64,000 bases of DNA from Pogonophryne albipinna (lineage: Eukaryota > Chordata > Actinopteri > Perciformes > Artedidraconidae): NCBI GenBank assembly GCA_028583405.1, contig JAPTMU010000032.1, positions 496,001 through 560,000 of the forward strand. Reading direction: 5' to 3'. Positions 22,081 through 32,958 of the stretch are shown piece by piece. Every line of letters starts with the position of its first letter. Within the stretch, counting starts at the first letter, position 1. A program made the translations under genes and the position numbers. The notes below the pieces were generated by a model. It saw nothing but the letters and a program-made list of their open reading frames with translations. It had not been told where the DNA came from and searched no databases.

Positions 22081-23765
22081 TTAGGGCGATTTATTTTTAT
22101 TATTTATGGTGGTCATTTTGACCCGGCTGAAGGCTGGGGGCCGGCGTCGGAACTGAAGCTTGTACCCCTGGGTTAAGGTGGAAACCACCCAGGGGTCTGA
22201 AGCTTGAGCAACCCAGTAGTTGAGCTGCTGCTGGGAGAAATAACCGACAGCCGGCCCCAGACCCTCAGTACCTTGCCCCCCGGCCTCTGGAGGCTCTGGG
22301 GGGGCGACGGTTAGGCACCGGATACCGAGGCTGCCTTGGGGGCGAGTTAACAGGACCGTAGCGGGCCGGCCCCCTCGTGGGATACCGAGGCCCCTGGCGG
22401 GCACCGGGGTGAGCGGCCTCGGGAAGCAGATGCGGAGCCTCTAGGCCTACCGGGGGGGGGGGCATGTCTCTGCGAAGAGCTGAGAACTGTTGCCTGGTCT
22501 GACTAGCTTGGACAGTCCGTTCGAGCACCTGTACGGCAGCTGAACAGAACAGTTCCCCCGGCTCCACTGAGACAGCACGGAGAGTCCTCCTACATGCCTC
22601 TGATAAGGGTGACTGTGCCAGCCAAACCTGGCGACGAGTCTGGACGAGAGTGGACATCAGGCGCCCAAGCTCTCTAGACAACAGAGCAAACGCCTGTAAT
22701 GAGGCGTCACTGAGGCTGGTAGCAGAAGCGCTAAGAGCCTCCTGCTGCAGGGAAGCTGAGAGGGCGAGCATGAGGTGAGAGAGGGAATTGCCTATACGGC
22801 CCATGCGTGCTGCTGCATCGTAAGCCTTAGTGAGCAGGTCATCAGTGACCCGACATTGGGGTCAAGGGCACCTGGCCTCCGACCTCAGAGCTTCGTCAGG
22901 GGAAACTATGAGGGAAGCAATGGTAGGCTCCACAGCCGGCATGTGGTCAAGGCCGACCTTTGCCGCATCTTGCATGGCTGCTAGGGCTCGGCCATCGGAC
23001 GTAAGACGGGAAAGAGTCTTAGTGTCCCTCCAGCATGCATGTAACTCCCTCAGATACTCACAAGAGGGAGGAACTGCAAGGGTGGCGGGTGCCAAAGTGC
23101 GCCTGAAGAACGCACTGGCAGGCGCTGTTTCGGGCTGCTGTACATCCAGCTGCTGGCGAGCCAGTGCCATGCGGATGACAGTACCCATGGAGCCGACATC
23201 CGCCCCCTCCGAGGATGCATGAGCTGAGGTACAGGAGCAAGGCCCAGAAGCATGGGACGGGCCATCTCCGTCATACTCATTAAATTGAGTGGCTGAAGCT
23301 GCCATCGAGAACACATCGTCATCTGGAATCAGTTCAGCCATGGGTGGACTGGGTGCAGCGGCGTGCTCTGTACGGACACCAGAATGGAGAGCCAAGAGGA
23401 GTGACTTCATCTGGGCAAGCTCAGTAGTGAGTAGATCAACCCTAGAGGACAGCCTATCAGGCTTAGTCCTTTTTTTTGGGCGGGGCACCCGCAGCCTCTG
23501 CTGCCCGACGCCTAGGACGGGTAGGTTGGGATGTAGTCGACTGTGCAGGGGGAAGGCCACCCTCAGTCAGTAGTTCAACCCCGTCTAGTCTCGCAGCTCT
23601 TACCGCACGAGGCATGATGGTGCAATTCATGCACGGGTCCTCCGAAAGGCCCTCCCTCAGATGCTCGAGGCCAAGACAAGAGGGGCAAAGGTCATGGCCA
23701 TCCTCTGGTTGCAGAGAAGCCATACAGGTGTTACAGCCGTTAAACATAGCGCCAAGGGGGAGCAC
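22081..23765 (-). pseudogene. DIRS gag-like structural protein, frameshifted
   Basis: Three overlapping frames join in order. 23765-23463 has a Cys-rich N-terminus (CNTCMASLQ, LCPSCLGLEHL, PCMNC), then a basic nuclear-signal-like RPRRRAAEAAGAPPKKK. 23560-22862 holds the middle with KKRTKPDRLSSR and a PPSCEYLRELHACWRD segment. 22804-22265 is the helical core ending in an Arg/Pro-rich tail (RRPPRASRGRG). This layout is usual for DIRS gag proteins of fish, which package RNA. The frame changes near 23480 and 22830 show it is not intact. The last part leads to GYKLQFRRRPPAFSRV, normally the run-up to the RT. Confidence 0.7.
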
Positions 23766-23829
23766 TCAGCTGACTGTAAATAACTGGGCCAGGAAACAAA
23801 CTCCGCAGTGGAGGGGAGTGAGCGCAATA

Positions 23830-24610
23830 GTAGTTAGCGTGAGCGTGAGCACTCTGCTAACTGGGGTGAGAAAAAATTAGTGGTCAGTTAGTGGGATATA
23901 TGCTGTGAGAGGAGAGCGGGAATACTCTCTCCACTAGCGCCGTAGCGAGTTAGCCTGAGCGAGAGCACTCTGCTCACTGGAGATGGAACGGGTATTAAAC
24001 CAACTGTGTGTAGTGAGAGGGGAGCGGAAGCACTCTCTTCACTAGCGCTGTAGCAAGTTAGCTTTGAGCGAGAGCACTCAGCTAACTGGAGGATGGAACA
24101 GAAACCAACTGTGTGCAGGGAGAGGGGAGCGGAAACACTCTTCACTAGCGCTGTAGCAAGTTAGCTTTGAGCGAGAGCACTCAGCTAACTGGAGGATGGA
24201 ACAGAAAACCAACTGTGTGCAGGGAGAGGGGAGCGGAAACACTCTTCACTAGCGCTGGAGCAAGTTAGCTTTGAGCGAGAGCACTCAGCTAACTGGAGGA
24301 TGGAACAGGAACCAATTGTGCGCCGTGAGAGGGGCGAAGACACTCTTTTCACTAGCACCGTAACAGTTAGCTTGAACGGGAGCACTCAACTAACTGGACG
24401 ATACAACAGGTAAGGAACCAAATGTATGCAGTGTGAGGAGGGCGGAGACGCTCTCTTCACTAGCGCAGTAACAGTTAGCTTGAACGGGAGCACTCAGCTA
24501 ACTGGACGATAGAATCAGGTAAGGAATCAAATGTATGTAGTGAGAGGAGGGCGGAGACGCTCTCTTCACTAGCGCAGTAACAAATTAGCGAGAGCCCTCG
24601 GCTAATTTGT
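23830..24610 (-). repeat. Tandem array in DIRS 5' leader, period about 105-110 bp
   Basis: About eight diverged units share CACTAGCGC, GTTAGC, GAGAGCACTC, GCTAACTGG and GAGGGGAGCGG in the same order. Unit cores start near 23838, 23948, 24057, 24161, 24266, 24365, 24474 and 24583. The ORFs at 23888-24385 are repeat read-through. The array lies upstream of gag, where the promoter should be, so it may hold repeated regulatory modules. Confidence 0.8.
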
Positions 24611-25044
24611 ACACAATTATCTCATTAGTTTGAGAATATATAGCACAATCAGCAATAAATGGTAGCGATCTCACCGGCTGACGTGCAGGAGCGTCCGCTC
24701 TTTACCGGTATGGAGCTCCTAGGGTCCGAGCGGTGAACACCACGGTCCCCTCCCTTGGGAGGGCGGACAGCTAGCTCGTCGCAGCCTTTGGAGGGCGAGC
24801 GTCTTTCTAGCCCGCAGCTCCGATAGAGACGATCACAAGGCTACAGGTAGCGATGAGCTAGAATCTTAATTTTCAGTAAGCTAGCTTGGCTTCTACTCAT
24901 AAAGTAGTAACCTGTGCAGCGAGAAGATGAAAAAGGACTGAACTCGTTGACGGCACCGGAACTTATGCCTTCCGGGGTCATACGAGGTCATACGTGACTT
25001 TGTTGATATAAATATTCGACCTGCGCATGCGCGAGACAGAAGAT

Positions 25045-25095
25045 ATCCAGTGCTAAAGCACCGCCTCTGGCGGTCAGTAAGGATGAAATAGAACG
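25045..25095 (-). repeat. DIRS inverted terminal repeat, right
   Basis: Partner of 19228-19278. The adjoining 24938-24960 is complementary to 19107-19129, giving the non-nested arrangement typical of an internal complementary region. Confidence 0.85.
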
Positions 25096-25139
25096 GAGCA
25101 TTTTCTGTCAGCTCAGATTTTATTCCTGCTTCTTTAAAC

Positions 25140-25340
25140 TGTAGTGAGGCGTGTGGCGCAGTGGGTTGTGCGTTGGTGTTCGGATCAGGGGTCACAGGTT
25201 CAAACCCCACTGCAGTCAGCATGTCGTTGTGTCCCTGAGACCCTTCACCCCAAATTGCTCCTGTGGGGATTGCCCACAGTATTGAGTTTGTAAGTCGCTT
25301 TGGATAAAAGCGTCTAACAAGTGACATGTGATGTGATGTG
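25140..25340 (+). mobile_element. tRNA-derived SINE
   Basis: The head has an A-box-like GTGGCGCAGTGGGTT and a B-box GGTTCAAACCC about 50 bp apart, the internal RNA polymerase III promoter. It is followed by a core (TGTCCCTGAGACCCTTCACC) and the common fish tail GTAAGTCGCTTTGGATAAAA, with short ATGTGATGTG repeats. It sits just outside the DIRS right end. Confidence 0.8.
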
Positions 25341-25554
25341 TATGTGCTCATGTGTGTCAGTGTCGGTGTATAGGCTGCTGTCTGAATATGCTGAAGGAAA
25401 AGCAGCTTTTACTATGAATAAAATCCGTTTTCATCCTAAATATCTGGGTTTCTTCTTTTCTAAGGTCACATTGTTCTGTTGTGTAACATAATACACTTCA
25501 GTATAAAACATATTTTTATTTCTCTTTAATTAATGTATTTGCATTGCATTTGAT

Positions 25555-25680
25555 ATTGAGGTAATCCAAAAATAATGGAGTAACTACTTTTATATAGTGA
25601 TAATCAGATTACATTTTTTACAGGTAACTAGTCATTGTAACAGAATACATTTTTACAGTAACCCTCCCCACCGTGCTCAC
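25555..25680. repeat. hAT end fragment (GTAAC-rich)
   Basis: GTAACTAGTCATTGTAACAG and ACAGTAACCCTCCCC resemble the subterminal motifs of the CAGTGTTGGG hAT family at 3594-13575. Only a fragment remains. Confidence 0.4.
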
Positions 25681-25689
25681 ATTGTTAGT

Positions 25690-27024
25690 CCACAGTCTCT
25701 GTCCCTATTGAACTCCAACAGGGCAGGCAATACACATCTTTCTTCTAAATGCAGTTTCAATGGCTCCACAGATCAATTATGGGCTCTGCACAATTAGTCA
25801 ATATATTTGTAGAGATATGTATAATGTGTGAACTTATTTAAATATATGCATACACTAACAGAGAGGAAATAGCTCAAAAGAACCAGCCCTCAGTTTAGCC
25901 TTTTACCTAAACATGTCATCATTTACCTCTTCTCCTTTTGTCTTTTGATATTAAATAAAACTCTCTTTGACGTTTCACATTGAAGACCTTCCAGGACAGG
26001 GAAGGATGAAAGGATATGTCCTAGGAGAGGTTCAATGGAAAACATCTGCTGACTTCAACAGCAAACAGTATTATAATAGAGAGGGTTTATCATTATTAGG
26101 GGAAAGTACAAATAAAGACATAGTTTAACAGTGGGTCTACTTCAAATGAAACGGTTTTCATTGTTAATGTAAATAAATACCTGTATCTGAGAGGGACGTT
26201 ATGTAGTATGGTTTAAGTTGAATCCTGTGGCAGCACACTACATATAGCTGTCTGCAGGAGAACAGGACACTGCTTTACTCTGAATGTGACTTTTGAATCA
26301 AATGACAGGCCTGATGCTGGCTGCCAGCTGGATTCACTCTGCAGCAGCCTCCTTAATATCAGGTTCAGTCACACCGGTCCTAACGCTGGAATCTCAAGCA
26401 TTTTTCTCAGCCTCAGAGTCCACTCTGTGCACACACTGCACAACCACTGTATACATTACATGTGAAGGTTAGCTGAACACTCTCCACAACACATGACGCT
26501 GATCTCAGATACAGAACTTAAAGAAGGAGGTTCCACTCAGCACACCTTCTGTCCCTGCTGCAGTATAGCTGACTGCTGAGCACCGTGTGTGTAGATGTGT
26601 GTATACACGTGTACGTAAGTAGTCCCCATGTAAAACCTGAGAGAGCAGATGGAAATGAACAGCCATCTGATATTTACTGTTTGATATAAACCTCTGCAGA
26701 TAGAGAAAGGCTGTGGGGAATGGCATGACACCATCATGACATCACATGTGACTTTACTAAATCATCAAGTACCCTGACCAAGAGAGAGAGCAAATGAAAC
26801 ACCAGCCCAGCATTCCTACATGGATCAATGTTTCCTTCTCAGTTTCTACACAGACATGTCAATGGATAGATCTTTTATGATTTTTTGCATTGGTGTTATA
26901 ACCTTTTTCTCCCCATGCCAACATATATGCTGTACTGTACTTTGTACTCTGCTCGTGGTGTTTAATGGATTGTTGAGGTTAATTCATATCTAATAGAAAC
27001 TGAATAACGAACAGAGTGCTGTAC
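25690..27024. other. ADAMTS17 intron, unique sequence
   Basis: No repeat ends or coding could be supported. ORFs in 26505-26737 have no recognised domain. The stretch lies between the SINE/DIRS insertions and exon C and may be original intron. Confidence 0.4.
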
Positions 27025-27175
27025 CTCCATGTCGTTGCAGAAGGTGGCGTTGGTTCCAAACAGGATCTGGCATTGCTCGTCCACGGTGTAGTGCATGCCC
27101 GGCAGCTTGGGGGGGAGTCTCACTTGGTAGCGGCTCCGGGGGTCCGTGTGCAGGAGGCAGGCGCTGGCTTTGGAC
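27025..27175 (-). CDS. adamts17: ADAMTS17 coding exon (exon C of this window)
   Basis: This 151-bp minus-strand exon lies between AAGCAG and GTACAG. Its first base completes an Arg codon from exon B; the 50 codons that follow read [20 protein letters not shown] to [17 protein letters not shown]. It marks the change from the metalloprotease to the disintegrin-like domain; [17 protein letters not shown] is a conserved ADAMTS block, and the NATFCNDME form points to ADAMTS17 rather than ADAMTS19. NAT is a potential N-glycosylation site. It ends phase 0 and continues in exon D (17401-17502), which begins HLMCAGLWC. Confidence 0.92.
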
Positions 27176-27260
27176 CTGCTTAAAGACACAAGAGAGGGAC
27201 AGGCTACAACAGGCTGACCAAGGAACTGTTTCCTTTGTCATCGAAATCGAAAACAGACTT

Positions 27261-27303
27261 TTATTATATATATATATATATATATACTGTATATAATATA
27301 TCT
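27261..27303. repeat. (TA)n simple repeat
   Basis: A short alternating TA tract in the intron between exons B and C. Confidence 0.9.
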
Positions 27304-27519
27304 ATATGTTAGATTTGGACAACATTGGTCTGAGAGAAAAATGAGCCTTGATGGTGACATTAAAGATATACAGGCTGAGCAAAAGTAAAGACTTCCTCTC
27401 GTGCCTTCCACAAATATCTGCTCTTTGTTTGTTTTCACAGAGCCCAAGGATTATTTTCCAGCATTTATTTTAAACTTCAAAAATGCTGTTTGCATAATCA
27501 TAAAAAAACAAGAATAATT

Positions 27520-28970
27520 AAAGCTGCAAGCAGCGTTGAGCGGGTCTTCGACGTTCCGCAGGCTGTTGTCCGCACATCGACGTGTCTAGGTGTCTCGAGG
27601 ACTCGGCCGTTGGTAAACGTGGGAAGTTTCAGGCCGATCGGACAATGTCTTTGAGTTACAGTAGTAACACAAACGTTGTGTTTGATGGCGGGTGATCTGT
27701 CGCCATGGCAACGGCATTTGATGACACCCCATAATACGCCTAGATGTGTTGAGGGCCGCATCTTTATTAAACCTCTGAAGTGTTGTGCCATTTGGAGCAT
27801 GTTAACTGGAGTTATGAGAAAAGCGTGTTTCACGGCGACCATTTTGTTACCATAGCAACGACATTTGACGAAATCTCAAAACTGACACATATATGTCTCG
27901 AGGGCTTGACGGTTAGCACCCATGTGAAATTTTAACACTTTTTTACCATTTACACAGGAGTTATAGCAATATCGTGCTTAACGGCGAGGGAAGCGTTGCC
28001 ATGGCAACAGCTTTTGAGGAAAACTCACTATTGTCATATTGAGGTGTTGAGGGCCAGACCATGAACTGTCATCTAAAGTGTGGTGCAGTTTAGACGATTT
28101 CCCATTGAATTACAACAACACCAGGTTTTTTGGCGAGGGATGTGTTGCCATGGCAACGCTTCCCTCGCCGTGCGAAAGAAAAAAACTTCCGTGATAACTT
28201 TAAATTGCCCATGTCTCGTGAAGCTACCCGACGAATTTCGAGCCGTACGGATAAAGTCCCTAGGACAAGATAGATTTTGCGCGGAGGACACAAATTTCAA
28301 AATGGCCGACTTCCTGTATGTTATTTTATACCTCTCCAAGAGGCTTTTTGGTTCGTCTCCGCACCCTAGATATGCGTAGCGAGTTTCGTTCGTTTACGTG
28401 AAAGTTAAAGTAGGGGGAGTTAACGTTAAAAACGGAAGTGGGCGTGGCCTACGCAATTTTTGACGCAAAGTTCCGGAACCAATTACATATCTCAAGTTGC
28501 GCCACTTCTGATGCGCGTGCAAAATTTGGTGAGTTTTCACATATGTTGCGGGGGTCAAAAGTGCGTTCCAAAAGTTCAAATAATAATAATCGGTCCGATC
28601 TCAATAATGTGCTATTTAACATTAGCCCACCTCACTGTAGTGGCATGGGCTACCAACTGCCATGATTTAGGCCACTTTTAATGGGCTTTTGCCCCATGTT
28701 TTCACTGTTTTTTGTGGGTTTTGCATGGTTATCGCTAGCTATGCGAGCGACTAAATTGATCGTACGATATCAATTATGCGAGTTGCAGTCACGTGGGCTC
28801 CGCCCACGTGACTGGGCTCACGCGGCCTATCAGCCGTCATGATTTCCGAACATTTTCTGTGCTTTTGCCGGTCGTTTTCTCTGTTTTTGTGTGTTTTTGG
28901 CAGGTTTATCGGTCGCTGCGCGACCGATTTCAATAGGGTCTTCGCCGACCTAGGTCTCAGACCCTAATAA
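27520..28970. repeat. Unclassified repeat, AAAGCTGCAAGCAGCG family
   Basis: The left part starts AATTAAAGCTGCAAGCAGCG. The body contains several diverged copies of a block with GCCATGGCAACG, TTGAGGGC and ATTTTGTTACCATAGCAACG (near 27700, 27845, 27995, 28145). The right part ends ACCCTAATAAATC. The start and end resemble a common fish interspersed repeat whose superfamily I cannot name. No transposase was read. The right third holds a diverged tandem duplication (28640-28760 against 28815-28935) and a perfect hairpin. Confidence 0.5.
28786..28814. repeat. Perfect 13-bp stem hairpin with CACGTG in each arm
   Basis: CAGTCACGTGGGC, the loop TCC, then GCCCACGTGACTG. Each arm carries an E-box-type CACGTG. 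It separates two diverged repeats of about 120 bp. Confidence 0.85.
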
Positions 28971-29099
28971 ATCAAATCCAATCAGAACTGAGCTGGAGTT
29001 GACCATAAGGCAACTGGCTGGGGCCTCAGTTTCTATATAGATATACTAATGAGTGTTGTTTACATAAAGAACTACATATACTGCATACACTGAATGGTT

Positions 29100-29165
29100 A
29101 ACTGGCTGTGATGCAAGTCACATTTCAGACTTGATCTGACCATTAAAGGATTATTGTATCGTTAT
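29100..29165 (+). repeat. LINE-like 3' tail, second copy
   Basis: CACATTTCAGACTTGATCTG followed by ATTAAAGGATTATTGTATCG matches the tail at 2790-2830. Only the terminal 60-70 bp are present. Confidence 0.5.
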
Positions 29166-29262
29166 TAATGTTTTATCTGAAATAATGAACTTGAAACTGA
29201 GTGAACGTACGTGTTTATGTTCCCCCCCTGATCAGTAAGTGGTGCCTGTAGCTGTGTCTCAC

Positions 29263-29403
29263 CTGAGGAAGTTCTCCAGGTCGTCTCTGCTGCAGGAGGA
29301 CCAGGTCAGGTCGCTGGGGTTCCTGCCCTTCACCCACTCCCCAGACATGATGTGGGAGTGACCGGTGCAGGTGGCGTGGTCGTCGTCGTGGCTCATCCCC
29401 ATG
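29263..29403 (-). CDS. adamts17: ADAMTS17 coding exon (exon B of this window)
   Basis: This 141-bp minus-strand exon lies between CCTCAG and GTGAGA. The first base completes the Asn codon split from exon A, giving across the junction [15 protein letters not shown], the full zinc-binding motif HExxHxxGxxHD. It continues with [17 protein letters not shown], where HIMSG is the Met-turn, and [13 protein letters not shown]. It ends in phase 2, completing an Arg codon with exon C. The protein is a secreted metalloprotease linked in vertebrates to extracellular-matrix and fibrillin biology, by knowledge of the family. No mutation is visible. Confidence 0.95.
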
Positions 29404-29409
29404 CTGAGG

Positions 29410-30036
29410 AGGGGATGTGGATATACATTGACACTGGGTTAAAGATTAGGATCAATATACATTTGTTTTCAATGATATGATACGATAATACTTTTCAGTT
29501 AGAGTCTGACATTTTTGCTGAATCACAGAAGCTCCATTTGTAACATCAACAAGGTCAAATAGTTAAGACAAGAACAGACATTTGAAATAGCATCACGATC
29601 ACTGATGAGAAACATGCTCAAGACCCTCTAACATTAGATCTGGGATTTAGCTCTGTGTTTGATTTGATGATTGACTGGTGCACAAAGGAGTGCTTCAGTC
29701 TAACTTTATTCAATCGTGGGACTCTGTACCTCCAATCTGATGGAAACAATTCATATTTGCTGTTCAGGAAATGTTTGGGGTCAGTAATTATGTTGTTGGA
29801 CAGCCAATGAGAGATCTTAAGTAGATACACACACTTCCCAGAATAAAAACGACCCAGGGTTTGAAACAAGTTGTGACTGAGGTGTGTGTTTGCAGAAAAT
29901 CATGATTTCCGTTTGAGATCTGTGCAAAAGTAACATAGACACTGCAAGCACGCAGATACAGTACACACACACACAACATGGGTGAACCCCGGCCACCGTG
30001 CACTGACTTCCCTCCAACCAGCAGCACGGTAACACG
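29410..30036. other. ADAMTS17 intron between exons A and B, unique part
   Basis: AT-rich intron with no recognised repeat or coding. The minus-strand ORFs at 29618-30056 show no domain. Confidence 0.4.
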
Positions 30037-30412
30037 TAGGCCCAATTCCAAACCACACCCTACCCACTCCCACTCCGTGTCGGAGTCACACTTGCAGCTA
30101 AATGAGGCTCCCTCCTTCCAGGTGGAGGGAGTAAAAACAGCGGCAAGCTTTGGGACGAACTCCCCTCTCTCTGGCAGAAATAGGAAAGGCCGTAACTTTA
30201 GGTAACAATGGTTTCAAATCAGCATCTCTTGTAGAGCATTAGGTGAAATCAGCACCGATGCAGGCTCGCTGTTTGATGGCTTGATAACCCACTCCCCCTC
30301 CACACTCGTTGGTTTGGAACAGCACTTAATGTGGCGGACCCTCCACGCGAACAAGCAAACGGAGGGGTAGTGTGTAGGGGTAGGGAGCAGGGGGCAGTTT
30401 GGAATGGGGCCA
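30037..30412. mobile_element. MITE with TAGGCCCAATTCC ends, copy 1
   Basis: TAGGCCCAATTCCAAACC at the left and GTTTGGAATGGGGCCA at the right are inverted repeats. GGAGGGAGT and GGTAGGG/CCCTACC blocks continue the symmetry. The longer relative at 32959-33637 is inverted and carries extra interior sequence. A TA-type duplication is likely but not proven. Confidence 0.7.
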
Positions 30413-31435
30413 CAGAGGTTCCATCTCACTTCGGTTAAATGGATTCCTTGCTTCCCTCACTTGCGTCGTTTCCCTGCGACTAGTCCCTCCCACCAGGGAA
30501 GCATGGAGAGATGCAAGGAAACCACGAGAAGCAGGGAAATGAGTTTTAAGAGCAATGGGACGTCCTTTCCTCCGGAGCGTCACGTGAAGCGACGTCCGTT
30601 TGTGATGACGCCGCACAGCTGATCGTCTGACAGCAGCTCTGTCCCCGTTATTTACACACATTTACCGACACAAACATTTGTATCATCTAAATCAAATAAG
30701 AACTCATTCTCAAAAAAGATAAACGCCATTCTTAATATGTATAAACGAACAATAGTTTGATTAATATTGATTAGAGTGCACAATAGAAATATAATAATTG
30801 AGAGAAGAAAAAGAGATATATTATCTATCAAAACCCAGTTAGATTAACATTCATTGGATTGAACACTTTGTTTGTTTGTGTGGATATGTAGCACATTAAC
30901 ATTTTAAATAGCACTTAATGACTGACTGAATGGAAATGACAATAAATGAAAATGTAAAATGAAAAAAGCGATCATGAAAATGTTTCCAATAAATGAATAA
31001 AATGATTTTTGACCACTTTGTTGTTCAGATATATCACATATTTGTAACTACATGATACATTAATTGAAACAAAACACGGTATAAACTGAGGAGTGAGTCC
31101 CGTGAGATTCATGTGTTTTCTTCACTCCGCTGGGAAACTGCTCTCATGTCAAGAAGCATGAGATCAGTGCATGCGCTGCATCGTCCAATCAGTGAGCGAT
31201 ACACAGTAAGGGGGCGGGGCGAGTATCTGAGGATTTCACCGGAGGATGGTCTGGTGGTTCCTCGATTATAGCTCCTCCGTTATCGCTCCTCGCTCCTCGT
31301 TTCTCGCTCCTTCGGCAGAAATAAGAGCATTGGGACGGTACTCAAGATGGCGCAGACAAATCAACTTCCGGTGATACCGAGGACCGAGGAGCGAGGAAAT
31401 GAAAAATAACCAAAGTGAGACGCAGCCAGAGTCAC
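30413..31435. other. Intron with repeat fragments, no gene
   Basis: It contains CGAGGAGCGAGGA-type words near 31270-31400 that recall a common fish repeat, plus an AT-rich block at 30700-31080. No ends could be paired and no coding was recognised. Confidence 0.35.
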
Positions 31436-31817
31436 GGGCCGTTTCTCAATCGCGAGGATGCTGGCTTGGTAGTCGCGTACTTCCAAGTCACTTCCTTCAG
31501 AAACGAAGCAAGTATGCTTCCAAGCCACGGCTTCGGAAAACGAAGAAGAATGGAACAGGCTAACAAGTGTGCCACTCTCTCTAACGGTTTCAACATAAAC
31601 TGTACCGAAAACAAATACCTCACGACGTCTATCTAATTATGAACTTGCTTTACTTTCACGGAACACATTTTTGGAAATTTCCCCCAAACCAAGGACGCGG
31701 CCTCGGTGGAATTCCAAGTATGCTGGAGATTGGAACAGTCCATCGGCGGCACTCGATGACGTAGCATCCTTGAAATATTGGCTTGGAAGCCAGTATCCTC
31801 GAGATTGATTAACAGCC
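31436..31817. mobile_element. MITE-like inverted repeat element
   Basis: GGGCCGTTTCTCAATCGCGA and a mirrored GAGATTGATTAACAGCC form imperfect ends. Inward, GGATGCTGGCTTGG mirrors CTTGGAAGCCAGTATCC, and CCAAGCCACGG mirrors the other arm. No coding. Ends are set to the outermost pairing bases. Confidence 0.5.
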
Positions 31818-32063
31818 ACAGCCTGAAGGCAGCTCTGACAGGAAGGGGCTCTTACCCACAATGCATCTATGCAACAGAGGAAGGATTCAATTGGGCAATG
31901 TTACAATTATTTATTGTAGTGTGTAGAATTATTATTGATTCCTGCAGTATCTGCTGTCCACAGTATTATCATTATATCCTTCATGAGATCCCTGCAGCAT
32001 GTGGAGGCGAGAGGAAGAATATTTCAGAGCGCAGCACCTTTACACCTTCATGTGTTCACTAGG

Positions 32064-32312
32064 CAGTGTTTCCCCTACCATTGTCTTGGAGGGGCGCCGA
32101 GCCCCGCCAACGGAGCCCCGCGCCCCCCCTGAAATTCAAGGTGTTTAAAAACAAATGTATTAATTTTGTTTTGTTATATATATATATATAGCACCAAACT
32201 GCAACTAATCTATATCTACTGTCGCTTTTCACATTGAACATGTGCTCTTTTATTAAATAAACTAAACATTTTCATTTTAAGAGTTTAGTGGTTTTGACCC
32301 TAAGAAACACTG
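32064..32312. mobile_element. Short hAT-like MITE, CAGTGTTTC ends
   Basis: CAGTGTTTCCCCTACC at the left and GAAACACTG at the right pair as inverted ends. The first bases match a common hAT family. The flanks show only a decayed 8-bp similarity. A (TA)n run lies inside. Confidence 0.5.
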
Positions 32313-32379
32313 ATGCACTAATCAATAACAATAGTCCACAGATCCTCTCTCTGCTCCAGAGGATTTAAAAAATATATAT

Positions 32380-32430
32380 CCCAATGACACCCCCCGCCCC
32401 CCCCAATGCCCCCCCCCCCTCCCGCTCTGG
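32380..32430. repeat. C-rich low-complexity tract
   Basis: Runs of C interrupted by single G, A or T. No function inferred. Surrounding 32313-32840 is AT-rich and unassigned. Confidence 0.85.
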
Positions 32431-32840
32431 AAATGTAATTTTAAACACAATTAAATCAAGTTATTTTGGTAGAACTAATGAAAAATATAACTAAAAAACA
32501 GATTTAAAAAAAAAAAAACTTTTGTAATGTTTTCAGATATTATTTTTTAGAATACCTCAGAGAGGGCCTAGAGGGCCCTAACGGCTCGCCACAGGTGTGC
32601 AGTCATATCAATCCGCAGAAAGAAGTCTGTTACTTAAAATGTCAGCTGTGAACAACAAACATTAGTTTCTCCTTCAGAAAACACCAAGTAATATTTTTGG
32701 AATATTAGTTTTTATATTTGAGGAGAGCAGGAAACTTTGTATTCATGATGGCTAAACGGTCCCCAGAAAAGAAAAGAAAATAGGAACAAGAGAAGAAAGA
32801 GGTTACAAGACTGAGAGCTGGACGTCAGAGAAATCTACAG

Positions 32841-32949
32841 AAGAAGACAGACAGGAGGTAAACACTAACAGGAATAGCAGAAGAAGACAGACAGGAGGTA
32901 AACACTAACAGGAATAGCAGAAGAAGACAGACAGGAAGTAAACACTAAA
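32841..32949 (+). repeat. 40-bp minisatellite, 2.7 copies
   Basis: The unit starts AAGAAGACAGACAGGAGGTA and ends GGAATAGCAG. Copies at 32841-32880 and 32881-32920 are identical; the third is partial with one change. The unit is purine-rich on this strand. Confidence 0.95.
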
Positions 32950-32958
32950 GGAACACAG

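Larger units (their letters stand above)
19107..25095 (-). mobile_element. DIRS-type tyrosine-recombinase retrotransposon, near complete
   Basis: From high to low coordinates the minus strand encodes gag (23765-22081), RT (about 22078-21180), RNase H (21153-20365) and a tyrosine recombinase (about 20400-19334). Instead of direct LTRs there are inverted ends: 51 bp at 19228-19278 and 25045-25095 (CATCCTTACTGACCGCCAGA, then GGCGGTGCTTTAGCACTGG). A second inverted pair, 23 bp, lies at 19107-19129 and 24938-24960 but in the opposite order, as expected for a DIRS internal complementary region. No target duplication is expected, because integration uses the recombinase. The copy fills most of the intron between ADAMTS17 exons C and D, in the same orientation as the gene. 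Confidence 0.85.

Noticed and set aside
23888..24385. Repetitive ORFs with LSLHTVG units
   Set aside because: Read-through of the DIRS leader tandem array; no start, domain or codon evidence.
23830..24610. CRISPR-like regular repeat array
   Set aside because: Units are about 107 bp and diverged throughout, with no short identical repeats or unique spacers, in a vertebrate genome.
25140..25230. A functional tRNA gene
   Set aside because: A- and B-box are present but there is no cloverleaf closure, and the sequence continues into a SINE core and tail.
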